Shown: positions 44,638 through 53,500, counted from the stretch's first letter. The stretch is DNA of 64,000 nucleotides from Idiomarinaceae bacterium HL-53 (GCA_001458075.1 LN899469.1:2206659-2270658), one strand, 5' to 3'. Translations and numbers: made by a program. Notes: generated by a model not told the origin, from the letters alone.

Positions 44638-46298
44638 TCTTCATCCCCCGCGTGCACTGTATACAAAACATACCGCCCCTTACCCTCTCGTTTAGCCTGA
44701 TAAAGCGCGGCATCGGCATTTTTCAAGATTTGTTGCGCGTCTTTTCCTTGATACGGCCACCAAGCTGCGCCCACACTCCCACCAACTTTTGCTTCAACTT
44801 TCTCACCCGCATTCACAGGCCGTGACACTTCCTCAATAATTCGTCCGCCCAACCCTTTCATTAATGGTTCGACTTCTCCACCGCCAGCTTTTACTACCAT
44901 GACAAATTCATCACCACCGACACGCGCGACAACATCACCGGCACGCACGACATTCTTTAGCCTAGTTGCCACACGTTTCAACAGCAAATCGCCAGCATGG
45001 TGACCCAACTTATCATTCACCTCTTTGAAACCGTCAAAGTCGATAAACATCACCCCAATCGCTAGGTTGGCTCGCTCCGCCTCTGGAATCGCATGGCTCA
45101 AATACTCATCTAAGAAGGCACGATTCGGAAGCCCCGTAAGTGGGTCTGTGTGAACAATATCCTCGAGATCATCAATCTCTTGTCGTTGCATTTGTAAGCG
45201 CTTTAAGAGTTGATTAAGTGACTGCGACAGATTCGATAGCTCAGGCGAAGCATTCTCGTTCGGGACATCGACCTTACCCGTAAGGGATTTAATTGCATCA
45301 GCCGCCTTGGCTAAACGAATCAAAGGCGCAGAAAAACGCGCCGAGAAAAACCAACCGATACTTCCAAATATCACCACCAAAAGTAGACCGAGGGTAGCAA
45401 TACGTTGTTGCAATGTTGTGACCGGCTCAAACGCCGCGGAAACGGGCACGCGAGCGATGATTGTCCACCCCAACCCTGAATACTCACCGGTTCCCTCCGT
45501 CGGTACAATGCCGGTAAGATATTTGCCATCTTGCCATTGTTGAATGTCCCAGTTTCTTCGGTTGAGGCGGGTAGCAGAAGCAAGTGTGACCAATTCACTC
45601 AAAGGCTTACCAATCGCAGTTTCTGCTCCCAATAATACGGTTTGGTTTTGTGCAATAACGAAGAATTCAATTGGATAATTATCGTTCCGAGCGGCATCGA
45701 ACACTCGTTGCATAATGTTCTCAGCCCACTCCCAACTTAAATGCATCGCGAGTACCGCGTGCAATTCACCGTCGCCCCGAAAAACGGGTGCGGCCACATC
45801 GACAAACTTAATCGGTTCGCCAGAGGGATTCGGTAATAAGGTTGCCAAGAGCTCAGGTTCATGTACATCACCTACCCACAAACCTCGACGACCGAATCGA
45901 TATACCGGCCGATGAGAAATATTGGCGCCTTCCAAAATACCGCCTGTACCCACGCGCACCACGCCCTCTGCATCTAAAAAGCCGATCCAAGAAGCCACAC
46001 TATATTGGTCCTGAATTTGCTCTAATTGAGAGCGAATCACCGCTTCGCTTAATGTTTGATTAGCACTATAAACATTCGTGAGCAGCAACACTTCTTGCAC
46101 ACGTGCAGACATGTTCTGATCAAGCTGTTGAGCCATATGCTCAGCACGTTCAAGGACAGACCGAGCAATGGACGCTCGAATATACTCTGACGACAACTGA
46201 TAAACGAGCGCTCCTAACAGCACCACAGCACCTGCCACCAACGCCACAATGAGCAGGGTAAACCGAGTCTTGAGCGATATTCGCTTATTCACGCTCAT
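44634..46298 (-). CDS. diguanylate cyclase with periplasmic Cache-like sensor
   Basis: The protein makes cyclic di-GMP from GTP. From the ATG at 46298 it has 554 residues: a membrane segment (about 13-35), a periplasmic Cache-type sensor (about 40-270), a second membrane segment (about 277-297), a HAMP-like linker, and a C-terminal GGDEF domain with active-site VGGDEFVMV. The inhibitory site RAGD lies five residues before GGDEF, so product inhibition is expected. Its start overlaps the upstream potassium-channel gene by 14 bases. Confidence 0.93.
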   Translation of the reverse strand: MSVNKRISLKTRFTLLIVALVAGAVVLLGALVYQLSSEYIRASIARSVLERAEHMAQQLDQNMSARVQEVLLLTNVYSANQTLSEAVIRSQLEQIQDQYSVASWIGFLDAEGVVRVGTGGILEGANISHRPVYRFGRRGLWVGDVHEPELLATLLPNPSGEPIKFVDVAAPVFRGDGELHAVLAMHLSWEWAENIMQRVFDAARNDNYPIEFFVIAQNQTVLLGAETAIGKPLSELVTLASATRLNRRNWDIQQWQDGKYLTGIVPTEGTGEYSGLGWTIIARVPVSAAFEPVTTLQQRIATLGLLLVVIFGSIGWFFSARFSAPLIRLAKAADAIKSLTGKVDVPNENASPELSNLSQSLNQLLKRLQMQRQEIDDLEDIVHTDPLTGLPNRAFLDEYLSHAIPEAERANLAIGVMFIDFDGFKEVNDKLGHHAGDLLLKRVATRLKNVVRAGDVVARVGGDEFVMVVKAGGGEVEPLMKGLGGRIIEEVSRPVNAGEKVEAKVGGSVGAAWWPYQGKDAQQILKNADAALYQAKREGKGRYVLYTVHAGDED

Positions 46299-47109
46299 GT
46301 GGGGCACCTTGATGTGCAGAGAGTTTTTTTATGTATAAATCACGCTCGGCGCGCTGTTGTTCAGTTAAGCCCTTGGTCGTTTGATAGGCGTCGCTAAACG
46401 CTGACGCCATAATCCCGGTAGGCATCGCAATCATGCCGATACCCGCAATCGCAGTCAGGCCGGCAAACAGTTTGCCAAAACCCGTAAGGGGCGTGACATC
46501 ACCGTAACCAACCGTGGTAAGCGTTGCGATAGCCCACCACAACGCACGTGGAATACTGCCAAATGCCTCAGGTTGGTAAGGAGCCTCAAAAGCATAAAGA
46601 ACCGCACTAGAAAAAAGTAGAAGCGCGCCGGCGAAAACTAAACTGAGAACAAATTCATAGCGACGGTTGCTAATTGCATCGAAAAACGCCTGCATGGCCA
46701 GGCTGAAGCGCCCTAAACGCGCTAAGCGGAAAATACGAAGTACTCGCAGAATACGCATGAAGAATGCGTTAAAGTCGCCAAACCAAAGCACGTACGGAAC
46801 AATCGCGAGTAGGTCAATAATCGCCCAGAACGTGAACACATAACGAATTCTACCCCAGAATCCCCGATAGCGAGGATCTTCTCCGGCAGCGTATACACGC
46901 AGTACATATTCGACGGCAAAGATGATAAAAAAGACGGTTTCAAACACAAAAAAAACGGAGTGGTACGCCTCAGCGATGGGCCGCTCCGTTTCAATCACTG
47001 CCAGCGCGGAAGCCACAATAATACAAACAGCAATCACCCAATTCACGGGCGACATTCCTCTTTCCACCCAAGCGGTGGGTTCTAACTGTCTGTAGAGTGT
47101 TCCGCGCAT
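46285..47109 (-). CDS. voltage-gated potassium channel (Kv type)
   Basis: This is a six-segment Kv-type channel. The 274-residue protein has an S4-like helix RILRVLRIFRLARLGRFS with arginines every third position and the pore signature TLTTVGYGDVTPLT. Segments S1-S6 can be traced in order, followed by a short cytoplasmic tail with QQRAERDLYIKKL. It would set membrane potential or potassium efflux. The gene order channel then diguanylate cyclase with overlap suggests co-expression. ATG with AAGG upstream. Confidence 0.92.
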   Translation of the reverse strand: MRGTLYRQLEPTAWVERGMSPVNWVIAVCIIVASALAVIETERPIAEAYHSVFFVFETVFFIIFAVEYVLRVYAAGEDPRYRGFWGRIRYVFTFWAIIDLLAIVPYVLWFGDFNAFFMRILRVLRIFRLARLGRFSLAMQAFFDAISNRRYEFVLSLVFAGALLLFSSAVLYAFEAPYQPEAFGSIPRALWWAIATLTTVGYGDVTPLTGFGKLFAGLTAIAGIGMIAMPTGIMASAFSDAYQTTKGLTEQQRAERDLYIKKLSAHQGAPHERE

Positions 47110-47133
47110 AAAGAGGCCTTCTTCCTTTTCCTC

Positions 47134-47676
47134 CTACAATACCTCGTTTAGCTTCGCTTGGAAATCGGGATTGTCCGTTGTAATGTCTGGAGCGAAACGC
47201 GCAACAACCTTACCGTTCTTATTCACAAGAAATTTTTCGAAGTTCCACTTCACGTCTGTAGGCTCTGAACTCGCTAACCCTTTTGCAGACAAAACTGCTT
47301 CTAGTTGGCTATCCTTCACACCAATATGCTTGGGCTGCTCAGCGATTAAATGCTGATAAAGTGGATGGCGTGTCTCTCCGTTCACGTCGACTTTACTGAA
47401 CATTGGAAACTTCACGCCGAAAGTGCCGCGGCAGAATTCTTGGATCTCGGCTTCGGAGCCGGGCTCCTGCCCTGCAAATTGGTTACAAGGAAAACCTAGC
47501 ACCACAAAATCATCATTTTCTTTTGCTTCATAAAGTGCTTCTAACTGCTCGTACTGGGGCGTTAAACCACATTTCGAAGCAACGTTCACTACCAGCATCG
47601 CTTTACCTTTGTAATCGGCGAGTGTCTTTGGCTGACCGTCGATGGTCGTCACTGAAATATCGTAAATACTACTCAT
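47134..47676 (-). CDS. glutathione peroxidase family protein
   Basis: The 180-residue thiol peroxidase has Cys36 in NVASKCGLTPQ, Gln in FPCNQFAGQEPG and Trp in DVKWNFEKFLV, the family's catalytic set with Cys in place of selenocysteine. It reduces hydroperoxides, in bacteria probably with thioredoxin as well as glutathione. No signal peptide is seen. An AAGGA site precedes the ATG. It lies between the K-channel and a SIMPL gene without obvious operon partners. Confidence 0.95.
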   Translation of the reverse strand: MSSIYDISVTTIDGQPKTLADYKGKAMLVVNVASKCGLTPQYEQLEALYEAKENDDFVVLGFPCNQFAGQEPGSEAEIQEFCRGTFGVKFPMFSKVDVNGETRHPLYQHLIAEQPKHIGVKDSQLEAVLSAKGLASSEPTDVKWNFEKFLVNKNGKVVARFAPDITTDNPDFQAKLNEVL

Positions 47677-47752
47677 GAAAAAGGTTCCTTGTTTGTGCTA
47701 GAAGAATCAGAATTAACCTTACGCAATATAACCCGTTTTGGATTCAACACCA

Positions 47753-48454
47753 CTATTCCAAATTGAAAACCACATGCACAACCGCTTTAATTTCCATGTT
47801 TTCTTGTAAGTACTGCCCTACAGAGTCTTGCATACGGCTTCCTGACACCAACACTCGTTCCACGCCACCGTATTGCCCACGTGTACTTCCACTCGATACA
47901 TCAACGCTGTAAACGGAACCGAGTTGAGTGCCAAATTGCTCAGCAATGGCATGCCCTTGTATTTTGGCAGCTTCTATTGCCAAGTTCAGCGCTGCCATCT
48001 CCAATTCTGCATGATCTCGCACTTCCATTTGAATAGACTGAATTTCCTCAATACCGACAGAGAGCGCATAATCCATAAAAGCACTCATACGAGGGAGTTC
48101 ACGAAGAGTTACTGAAATAGAACGGCTTGCTTCATAACCTGCCAATTCTCGCTGACCTTCTCGGCCATACTCAAATCTGGATTGCGTCAGTAGTTGAGCG
48201 GCAATCACATCTCGTTCAGCAATGTTAAACGTTTCTAGTTCGGCTAATAGTGCATTCACACGCTGATCAACAGTTTGCTTAGCGGCAAGTGCCGTGTCTT
48301 TCTCTGCCCTCACTAACAACTGAAAAGTAACTTGATCAGGCTCTGCGTTAATAGACCCTTCCCCGGTTATGCGAATATGTGCGTTTTGCGGCACATTGGC
48401 CTGCAACGAAAAGCTTACGAACGCTAAAGCCAGAAATAATCCTAATTTTTTCAT
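47753..48454 (-). CDS. exported SIMPL-domain (DUF541) protein
   Basis: The 233-residue protein has a signal peptide (about 1-19, ending SLQA) and a SIMPL/DUF541 domain with IRITGEGSINAEPDQVTFQL and the final VVHVVFNLE strand. Members are periplasmic oligomeric proteins of unclear role, linked to oxidative stress tolerance in E. coli YggE. A GGAGG site precedes the ATG. It is divergent from the following small gene. Confidence 0.88.
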   Translation of the reverse strand: MKKLGLFLALAFVSFSLQANVPQNAHIRITGEGSINAEPDQVTFQLLVRAEKDTALAAKQTVDQRVNALLAELETFNIAERDVIAAQLLTQSRFEYGREGQRELAGYEASRSISVTLRELPRMSAFMDYALSVGIEEIQSIQMEVRDHAELEMAALNLAIEAAKIQGHAIAEQFGTQLGSVYSVDVSSGSTRGQYGGVERVLVSGSRMQDSVGQYLQENMEIKAVVHVVFNLE

Positions 48455-48547
48455 AGTGCCTCCAAAGTATTCATCTCTTCAATTGGATAAAAGCAAGCTA
48501 TCATAAGGTGGTGTTAGTATATGTGAAAAGATGTCAGGGAATTGCAA

Positions 48548-48874
48548 ATGCCACAGGCTAAACCAACTTGGACACAAGTTTATCTCGCAGCTTCACCCGT
48601 GGAGGCAAACCTGCTCGTAGGGCTTTTAGAAGCTGAGGGTATCACTGCAGGGATGCGTGGGCATGGGCTCACCGGCGGCCTTGGAGAGCTACCTATGGAC
48701 GCTTTACAAACGCCCATATACGCACCCCCAAACCAACATGAAAAAGCGAAGCAAGTACTCCGTAATTATGAGCAAAATACAGGCACAGAGTGGACATGTA
48801 ACGCCTGTGGAGAGCTAAACGGCAGTGAGTTTGAAATTTGCTGGTCTTGCCAAGCTGAGCCTAAGGAGTGTTAG
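48548..48874 (+). CDS. DUF2007/zinc-ribbon protein
   Basis: The 108-residue protein has an N-terminal DUF2007-type ferredoxin-like fold (QVYLAASPVEANLLVGLLEAEGI) and a C-terminal CxxC...CxxC zinc ribbon (CNACGELNGSEFEICWSCQ). Such proteins are often called signal-transducing, but the function is not known. I use the ATG at 48548; a TTG two codons earlier is possible. Its end is 2 bases before the VIT1-like gene start, so the two are probably one operon. Confidence 0.85.
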   Translation: MPQAKPTWTQVYLAASPVEANLLVGLLEAEGITAGMRGHGLTGGLGELPMDALQTPIYAPPNQHEKAKQVLRNYEQNTGTEWTCNACGELNGSEFEICWSCQAEPKEC

Positions 48875-48876
48875 AA

Positions 48877-49572
48877 ATGGAAGCTCCACATCAAGAAAAA
48901 CATCGTTCGCATCGAGCCGGTTGGTTACGGGCCGCCGTGTTGGGCGCCAACGATGGCCTAGTGTCTACTGCGAGTCTAGTTATTGGTGTTGCGGCTGCAA
49001 GTGCAAGTAAAGAAGCCGTATTATTGGCGGCGGTTGCCGGCTGGGCAGCAGGCGCGATGTCGATGGCTGCAGGTGAATATGTTTCCGTGCAATCACAAGC
49101 TGACACTGAGCTGGCCGACTTAGAAATTGAAAACCGTTCGCTTAAAGAGAACCCTGAAGCAGAACACCGGGAGTTGAGCAACATTTATCAACAGCGTGGT
49201 TTAAGCCAAGAACTCGCCGATAAAGTCGCTCAAGAACTCATGGCGCACGATGCACTTGCTGCACATGCACGTGACGACATCGGGATCACTGAAGTATCTG
49301 TTGCCCGCCCCTTCCAAGCGGCTGTCACGTCGGCCCTACTTTTTAGCCTAGGCGCATGGCTTCCCATAGTGGCATTACTCTTGAGTGAACTTCAGCATGT
49401 GATTACCGCAGTTGCCAGCTCGACCATCATTGGTTTATTTATCTTAGGTGCGACAGCTGGCAGACTCGGAGGCGCTTCCATTATTCGAGGCGGTTTACGT
49501 ATTGCATTTTGGGGCGTGCTCGCCATGGTGGTCACTGCATTTATTGGCAAGCTCGTTGGCGTGGCCGTTTAG
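48877..49572 (+). CDS. VIT1/CCC1-family iron/manganese transporter
   Basis: The 231-residue membrane protein belongs to the VIT1/CCC1 family that moves Fe2+ or Mn2+ across membranes. It has GWLRAAVLGANDGLVSTASLVIGVAAAS at about residues 14-41, GAMSMAAGEYVSVQSQ with conserved metal-site residues, a helical middle part and three further C-terminal membrane segments. The ATG at 48877 has AAGGAG eight bases upstream, inside the end of the DUF2007 gene. Confidence 0.92.
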   Translation: MEAPHQEKHRSHRAGWLRAAVLGANDGLVSTASLVIGVAAASASKEAVLLAAVAGWAAGAMSMAAGEYVSVQSQADTELADLEIENRSLKENPEAEHRELSNIYQQRGLSQELADKVAQELMAHDALAAHARDDIGITEVSVARPFQAAVTSALLFSLGAWLPIVALLLSELQHVITAVASSTIIGLFILGATAGRLGGASIIRGGLRIAFWGVLAMVVTAFIGKLVGVAV

Positions 49573-49588
49573 TAACGATCGTCCTTTT

Positions 49589-50353
49589 TTAGAGTACCGA
49601 TCTTACGAATACGAATACGCCCATAATGACTAAGAACACCGCAAAGCCTCGCTGCAACTGATGTTTTGGTAGTTTTCCACCCACCCAGCTACCGAACCAA
49701 GAACCAAGAAATCCGCCCGCGATCATCAGTCCTATTACCAGCCAATCAAAGGTATAGTCGGCTGCCGTGAGCACTGAGTAATATTTTGCAAAACCCACGA
49801 TCGACTTCAATGCAATAATGGCCAAACTCGTGCCAATCGCAAGAGGCATTGCTAGGCCACCGAGCAGTACCAGCGCGGGCACAATTAAAAAGCCACCACC
49901 AACCCCAACGAAACCTGTAATTGCGCCTACTACCAAACCGTCGAGAGCCACTCGGCCTATCTTTAAGGTTTCAGGAACCGACGTAGCCGGTGCTGCGAGT
50001 GGATCGCTCTTCTTCCACATGAATACAGAAGCGACTAGCATTAATACAACAAAAAATCCGAGTTGCCAGCGCGGATCTACCAATGCGCCTGCCCAGGCAC
50101 CGCCATAGGTACCCATCATTCCAGGCACCCCAAACAGAAGCACATGAGGCCACGAAATAAATCGCTTTCGAATATGTGGAATTGTGCCGAATAAACTGAT
50201 GCCCGCAACCACTAAAAGCGACGAGGCAATCGCGACATTCGGCTCCATATTTACCAAATAAAGCAAAACAGGAACCGTAAGAATCGAGCCGCCTGAGCCA
50301 AATAAGCCCAGGCTGAGCCCTATAAAAAGCGCACCAATCACTGCATTAAGCAC
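49589..50353 (-). CDS. TauE/SafE (TSUP) family permease
   Basis: The 254-residue protein is a TSUP permease with about eight membrane segments, e.g. GLSLGLFGSGGSILTVPVLLYL at the N-terminus and the matching VVGAITGFVGVGGGFLIVPAL in the second half. TSUP proteins export sulfite, sulfoacetate or related organosulfur anions. It lies 12 bases after a persulfide dioxygenase-like gene and near peroxiredoxin and SQR genes, so sulfite or thiosulfate export is likely. The start is GTG with AAGG upstream. Confidence 0.92.
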   Translation of the reverse strand: MLNAVIGALFIGLSLGLFGSGGSILTVPVLLYLVNMEPNVAIASSLLVVAGISLFGTIPHIRKRFISWPHVLLFGVPGMMGTYGGAWAGALVDPRWQLGFFVVLMLVASVFMWKKSDPLAAPATSVPETLKIGRVALDGLVVGAITGFVGVGGGFLIVPALVLLGGLAMPLAIGTSLAIIALKSIVGFAKYYSVLTAADYTFDWLVIGLMIAGGFLGSWFGSWVGGKLPKHQLQRGFAVFLVIMGVFVFVRSVL

Positions 50354-50365
50354 AATAACCTTCCT

Positions 50366-51235
50366 TTATAGCTGGTTAATCGGTACCTTTAAGTACACTT
50401 TCCCTGTTTCATCGGCGGGCGGTAAATGGCCAGCACGAATATTTACCTGAATCGAAGGTAAAATAAGCCGAGGCATCTCGAGTGTGGCGTCACGCGCTTC
50501 CCGCTTTTCGACAAACTGCGCTTCACTCACGTCGCCACCAACGTGAATGTTCTTCTCTGCTTGCTCTTTAACCGTGGTTAGATATTCATGTTCACGACCC
50601 TTGGTTGGATAGTCATGACACACATAAATCTCGGTTTCTGGAGGAAGCGCCAGTAACTTTTGAATTGATTTATAAAGCGTTACCGCACTACCGCCAGGAA
50701 AATCGCAGCGGGCCGTTCCTACGTCGGGTAAAAATAAGGTATCACCTACGAATGCCGCTTGTTCATTCACGATGTACGCTAAGTCTGCAGGCGTATGGCC
50801 TGGAGTATGCAAAACGCGCAGCGTTAAGTTGCCTACCTTCAATACCTCACCGTCATTAAATAAACGATCAAACTGCGCACCATTCGGAAGGAATTCCTTC
50901 TCTAAATTGAATACGTCTTTAAATATCTGCTGCACTTGCTTAATTTCAGCACCGATACCGACTTTCGCACCTAATTTCTCACGAAAGAAAGGTGCCGCCG
51001 ACAAGTGATCTGCATGCGCATGAGTTTCGAGCACCCACTCCACAGCAAGATTTTCACTTTTAACATAGGCAAGAATCTCTTCTGCGCTGGTCGTTTTTGT
51101 GCGGCCTGACTTATAGTCGAAATCAAGCACCGGATCGATAATCACTGCCTGTTGAGTTGCAGGGTCTGAAACCACGTAGCTCCAAGTTTCGCTATCTTGG
51201 TCTAAGAACGCTTTTACTTCATAGTTCTGTTTCAT
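50366..51235 (-). CDS. persulfide dioxygenase-like metallo-beta-lactamase fold protein
   Basis: The 289-residue protein is an MBL-fold hydrolase of the ETHE1/PDO/Blh type. It has the metal motif ETHAHADHLSAAPF, then HTPGHTPADLAYIV and GDTLFLPDVGTARCDFPGG, and HDYPTKGREHEYLTTVKEQ, all found in that group. These enzymes oxidise glutathione persulfide to sulfite. Two adjacent ATGs follow a GGAG; I use the second. A TSUP permease that could export the sulfite follows 12 bases downstream. Confidence 0.88.
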   Translation of the reverse strand: MKQNYEVKAFLDQDSETWSYVVSDPATQQAVIIDPVLDFDYKSGRTKTTSAEEILAYVKSENLAVEWVLETHAHADHLSAAPFFREKLGAKVGIGAEIKQVQQIFKDVFNLEKEFLPNGAQFDRLFNDGEVLKVGNLTLRVLHTPGHTPADLAYIVNEQAAFVGDTLFLPDVGTARCDFPGGSAVTLYKSIQKLLALPPETEIYVCHDYPTKGREHEYLTTVKEQAEKNIHVGGDVSEAQFVEKREARDATLEMPRLILPSIQVNIRAGHLPPADETGKVYLKVPINQL

Positions 51236-51256
51236 CATCTCTCCTCGGTTTTTCTC

Positions 51257-51278
51257 AGCGGCTCATTGATGAGCCGCT
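51257..51278 (-). repeat. perfect inverted repeat between peroxiredoxin and PDO-like genes
   Basis: AGCGGCTCAT and ATGAGCCGCT are a perfect 10-base inverted repeat separated by two bases. It lies 20-30 bases before the PDO-like gene and about 30 bases after the peroxiredoxin stop. Neither strand has a strong T run after it, so it is at best a weak terminator or a processing/attenuation hairpin. Confidence 0.5.
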
Positions 51279-51307
51279 TGTGTCTTCACTTAGTTATTCA
51301 GCATGGC

Positions 51308-51949
51308 TTACAAAGAACGCTTGCTAAAGTACCAATCGGTATACTCATAGCCTTGATTCTTGCGCTCATTCGCTTCGTCCATAGTTGCCGGTGGTGGCAC
51401 TATGACGTCATCACCTGGCTGCCAGTTTTCAGGCGTTGCAACCTTATGCGTGTCGCTTGTTTGCAATGCTTTTAACACACGTAAAAACTCATCAACACTG
51501 CGACCGTTACTCATTGGATAATACACCATAGCACGCATAATCCCTTCCGGATCAATGATAAAGGTTGCCCTTACAGCCGCCGTATCACTGGCGCCTGGCT
51601 GAATCATGCCATAAGCCTTCGCAACTTCCATAGAAAGGTCTGCGATAATAGGAAACCCAATTTTTACGCCAAAATTCTCTTCAATGTTGCGGGCCCATGC
51701 AATGTGAGAGTGAACGCTGTCAATCGACAAACCGAGTAATTCACAACCCAACTCTGCGAATTGATCTTGGCGTTGTGCAAACGCTGAGAATTCAGTGGTG
51801 CAAACCGGCGTGAAGTCTGCAGGATGTGAGAATAGAACAACCCACTTACCGCGATAATCACTCAGTGACTTCACACCATGTGTGGTCTTCGCTGTGAATT
51901 CTGGTGCTGGTTTATTCAATTCTGGGAATTTTACAAATGCTTCGCTCAT
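51308..51949 (-). CDS. 1-Cys peroxiredoxin (Prx6 type)
   Basis: The 213-residue peroxidase has the peroxidatic Cys50 in SHPADFTPVCTTEF and the Prx6-type C-terminal extension starting at VATPENWQPGDDVIVPPP. No resolving Cys is visible in the C-terminal part; Cys69 is the only other Cys. Hydroperoxide reduction is expected, and Prx6 types can also act on persulfides or sulfur species. AAAGGAA precedes the ATG. A candidate AT-rich palindrome lies about 80 bases upstream. Confidence 0.93.
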   Translation of the reverse strand: MSEAFVKFPELNKPAPEFTAKTTHGVKSLSDYRGKWVVLFSHPADFTPVCTTEFSAFAQRQDQFAELGCELLGLSIDSVHSHIAWARNIEENFGVKIGFPIIADLSMEVAKAYGMIQPGASDTAAVRATFIIDPEGIMRAMVYYPMSNGRSVDEFLRVLKALQTSDTHKVATPENWQPGDDVIVPPPATMDEANERKNQGYEYTDWYFSKRSL

Positions 51950-52026
51950 GATTATTTCCTTTCGTTTCCTGTTAAGTAAAACCGTTAGTTGACTTCTTAA
52001 TTAGAGTGTCATTAATTAGGTTATGC

Positions 52027-52040
52027 TTATATTAGTATAA
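52027..52040 (-). promoter_or_regulatory. AT-rich palindrome upstream of the peroxiredoxin gene
   Basis: TTATA and TATAA arms separated by four bases form a perfect inverted repeat in the 190-base gap between SQR and peroxiredoxin genes. Candidate -35 TTGATT and -10 CATTAT (17-base spacer) flank it on the minus strand. It is a possible operator; the regulator is not in the window. Confidence 0.4.
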
Positions 52041-52110
52041 TGATATTCCATTTGGTAATAATCAATTCGCATTGCTCTAATCGGATTATTCGATGAATAA
52101 TGGCCGCGTT

Positions 52111-52134
52111 AAAAGAAAGGGCGGATAACCGCCC
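52111..52134 (-). terminator. rho-independent terminator after the SQR gene
   Basis: On the minus strand a GGGCGG/CCGCCC stem with loop TTAT (52119-52134) is followed by TTTCTTTT. It begins six bases after the SQR stop codon and separates SQR from the peroxiredoxin-PDO-TSUP genes. Confidence 0.8.
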
Positions 52135-52139
52135 TCGCT

Positions 52140-53414
52140 TTAATCCTTGGTACGATGAATACCTACGATACCCAAGACATATTTCTCGTAAATTGGCTCA
52201 CTTGTGCCTTTTTTGACTTTGTACATAAAGTATTTTTCAAAAGCGATTTTTGCCACGTGAACCCATTTGCCCATAGAAGTCCAGTTGGTATTGCGAGGTG
52301 GGTTTTGCGGCAACGCAACGAACGCCGCCCCCTTATCTCCCATATCCGCCAAACAGATGGCATTCAATGTCGGCCGTGTCGACATGGCTTCACCCTGCTC
52401 CAAACTCAGAATATTCTCGACAATTGCCGTTGTCATAGACTCAATCATAAACCCTGTTTTAGGTGCTCCCACCGGCACGGGCGTTGATTCAATGGGAGGA
52501 ATGGCGACACAAACGCCAGCAGCAAAAATATTGTCATAGGCTGGGCTTCGCTGAAACTCATCGGTAATTACAAAGCCTTTTTCGTTACACAAATTAGGTA
52601 CCGCAGCAATCGCTTCAGAGCCTCTGAATGACGGAAGAAACATGGCAAGTTTAAAAGGCAACTCGTGCGTGAAGTCAACCTCTCCCTTCCGATTCAATTC
52701 TTCAAAGTAACCTTTTCCATCCTCGAATTTTGTCGCTTTTGCATTACAAATCCATTTAATACCTCTATCTCTAAATTCGTGCTCCATCAGCGCTTTTGAG
52801 TCACCTACGCCGCCTAAGCCCATATGGCCGATATACGGTTCGCTGGTAACAAACGTGATAGGAACTTGATCACGTATTTTCTTTTTCCGCAATAAATGCT
52901 CGAGGGTCAACACATATTCATAGGCAGGGCCAAAACAACTTGCACCCTGCAGCGCCCCGACCAATACAGGGCCGGGCTGCTTCAGTAATTGCTCGTAAGC
53001 TTCGTGCGCTTTTACTGCGTGATCAACCGTGCAAATGGAATGCGTAAAGCCATCTATAGGCCCCGAGCCTTCAACGGTTTCAAAAGCAAGCCGAGGCCCA
53101 GTGCAGATCACTAAATAGTCATAATCAAACACTTGGCCATCGCCAGTTGATACATTCTTGTTTGCAGCATCAATAGAGGCCACCCCTGTCGTATTAAATG
53201 CAATTTTAAACTTTCGTGCATAAGGCGTAACGTCGAGCACTACTTGCTCTCGAGTTCTTTCGCCAAGTGCGACCCAGGGGTTTGAAGGTACAAATTGAAA
53301 CTCCTTCGATTCACCGATAATCATGACTTCATGATCTTTAGGAAGCTTTTGTCGAAGTTCGTAAACCACAGACATACCACCTAAACCAGCACCTACTACA
53401 ATTGTTCTTTTCAT
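52140..53414 (-). CDS. sqr: sulfide:quinone oxidoreductase
   Basis: SQR oxidises sulfide to polysulfide or persulfide and passes electrons to quinone. The 424-residue flavoprotein has the FAD loop VVGAGLGGMSVVYEL and the three cysteines at positions matching Type I SQR: one in HSICTVDHA (about 128), one in LQGASCFGPAYEY (about 160) and one in NAICLADMGDKG (about 354). The C-terminal WVHVAKIAFEKYFMYKVKKG is amphipathic, as for membrane-associated SQR. A GTG one codon earlier is possible. A 22-base palindrome lies in its promoter. Confidence 0.9.
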   Translation of the reverse strand: MKRTIVVGAGLGGMSVVYELRQKLPKDHEVMIIGESKEFQFVPSNPWVALGERTREQVVLDVTPYARKFKIAFNTTGVASIDAANKNVSTGDGQVFDYDYLVICTGPRLAFETVEGSGPIDGFTHSICTVDHAVKAHEAYEQLLKQPGPVLVGALQGASCFGPAYEYVLTLEHLLRKKKIRDQVPITFVTSEPYIGHMGLGGVGDSKALMEHEFRDRGIKWICNAKATKFEDGKGYFEELNRKGEVDFTHELPFKLAMFLPSFRGSEAIAAVPNLCNEKGFVITDEFQRSPAYDNIFAAGVCVAIPPIESTPVPVGAPKTGFMIESMTTAIVENILSLEQGEAMSTRPTLNAICLADMGDKGAAFVALPQNPPRNTNWTSMGKWVHVAKIAFEKYFMYKVKKGTSEPIYEKYVLGIVGIHRTKD

Positions 53415-53430
53415 CACTCGCTACCTTGTT

Positions 53431-53452
53431 AATAAATAATATATTATTAATT
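53431..53452 (-). promoter_or_regulatory. AT-rich palindrome upstream of the SQR gene
   Basis: A 22-base inverted repeat with one mismatched pair (core AATAATATATTATT, perfect over 14 bases) lies 17 bases before the SQR start, in the 80-base gap after the acyl-CoA synthetase gene. This is a likely operator. AT-rich palindromes are known targets of BigR/SqrR-type sulfide sensors, but no such regulator is in the window. Confidence 0.5.
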
Positions 53453-53500
53453 CTTTATATAATTGAGCATAGCTATTTACGAGGAATTTACAAGGAGTTA

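Noticed and set aside
51950-52139. OxyR site upstream of the peroxiredoxin gene
   Set aside because: No ATAG/CTAT spacing pattern was visible; only an AT-rich palindrome is present.
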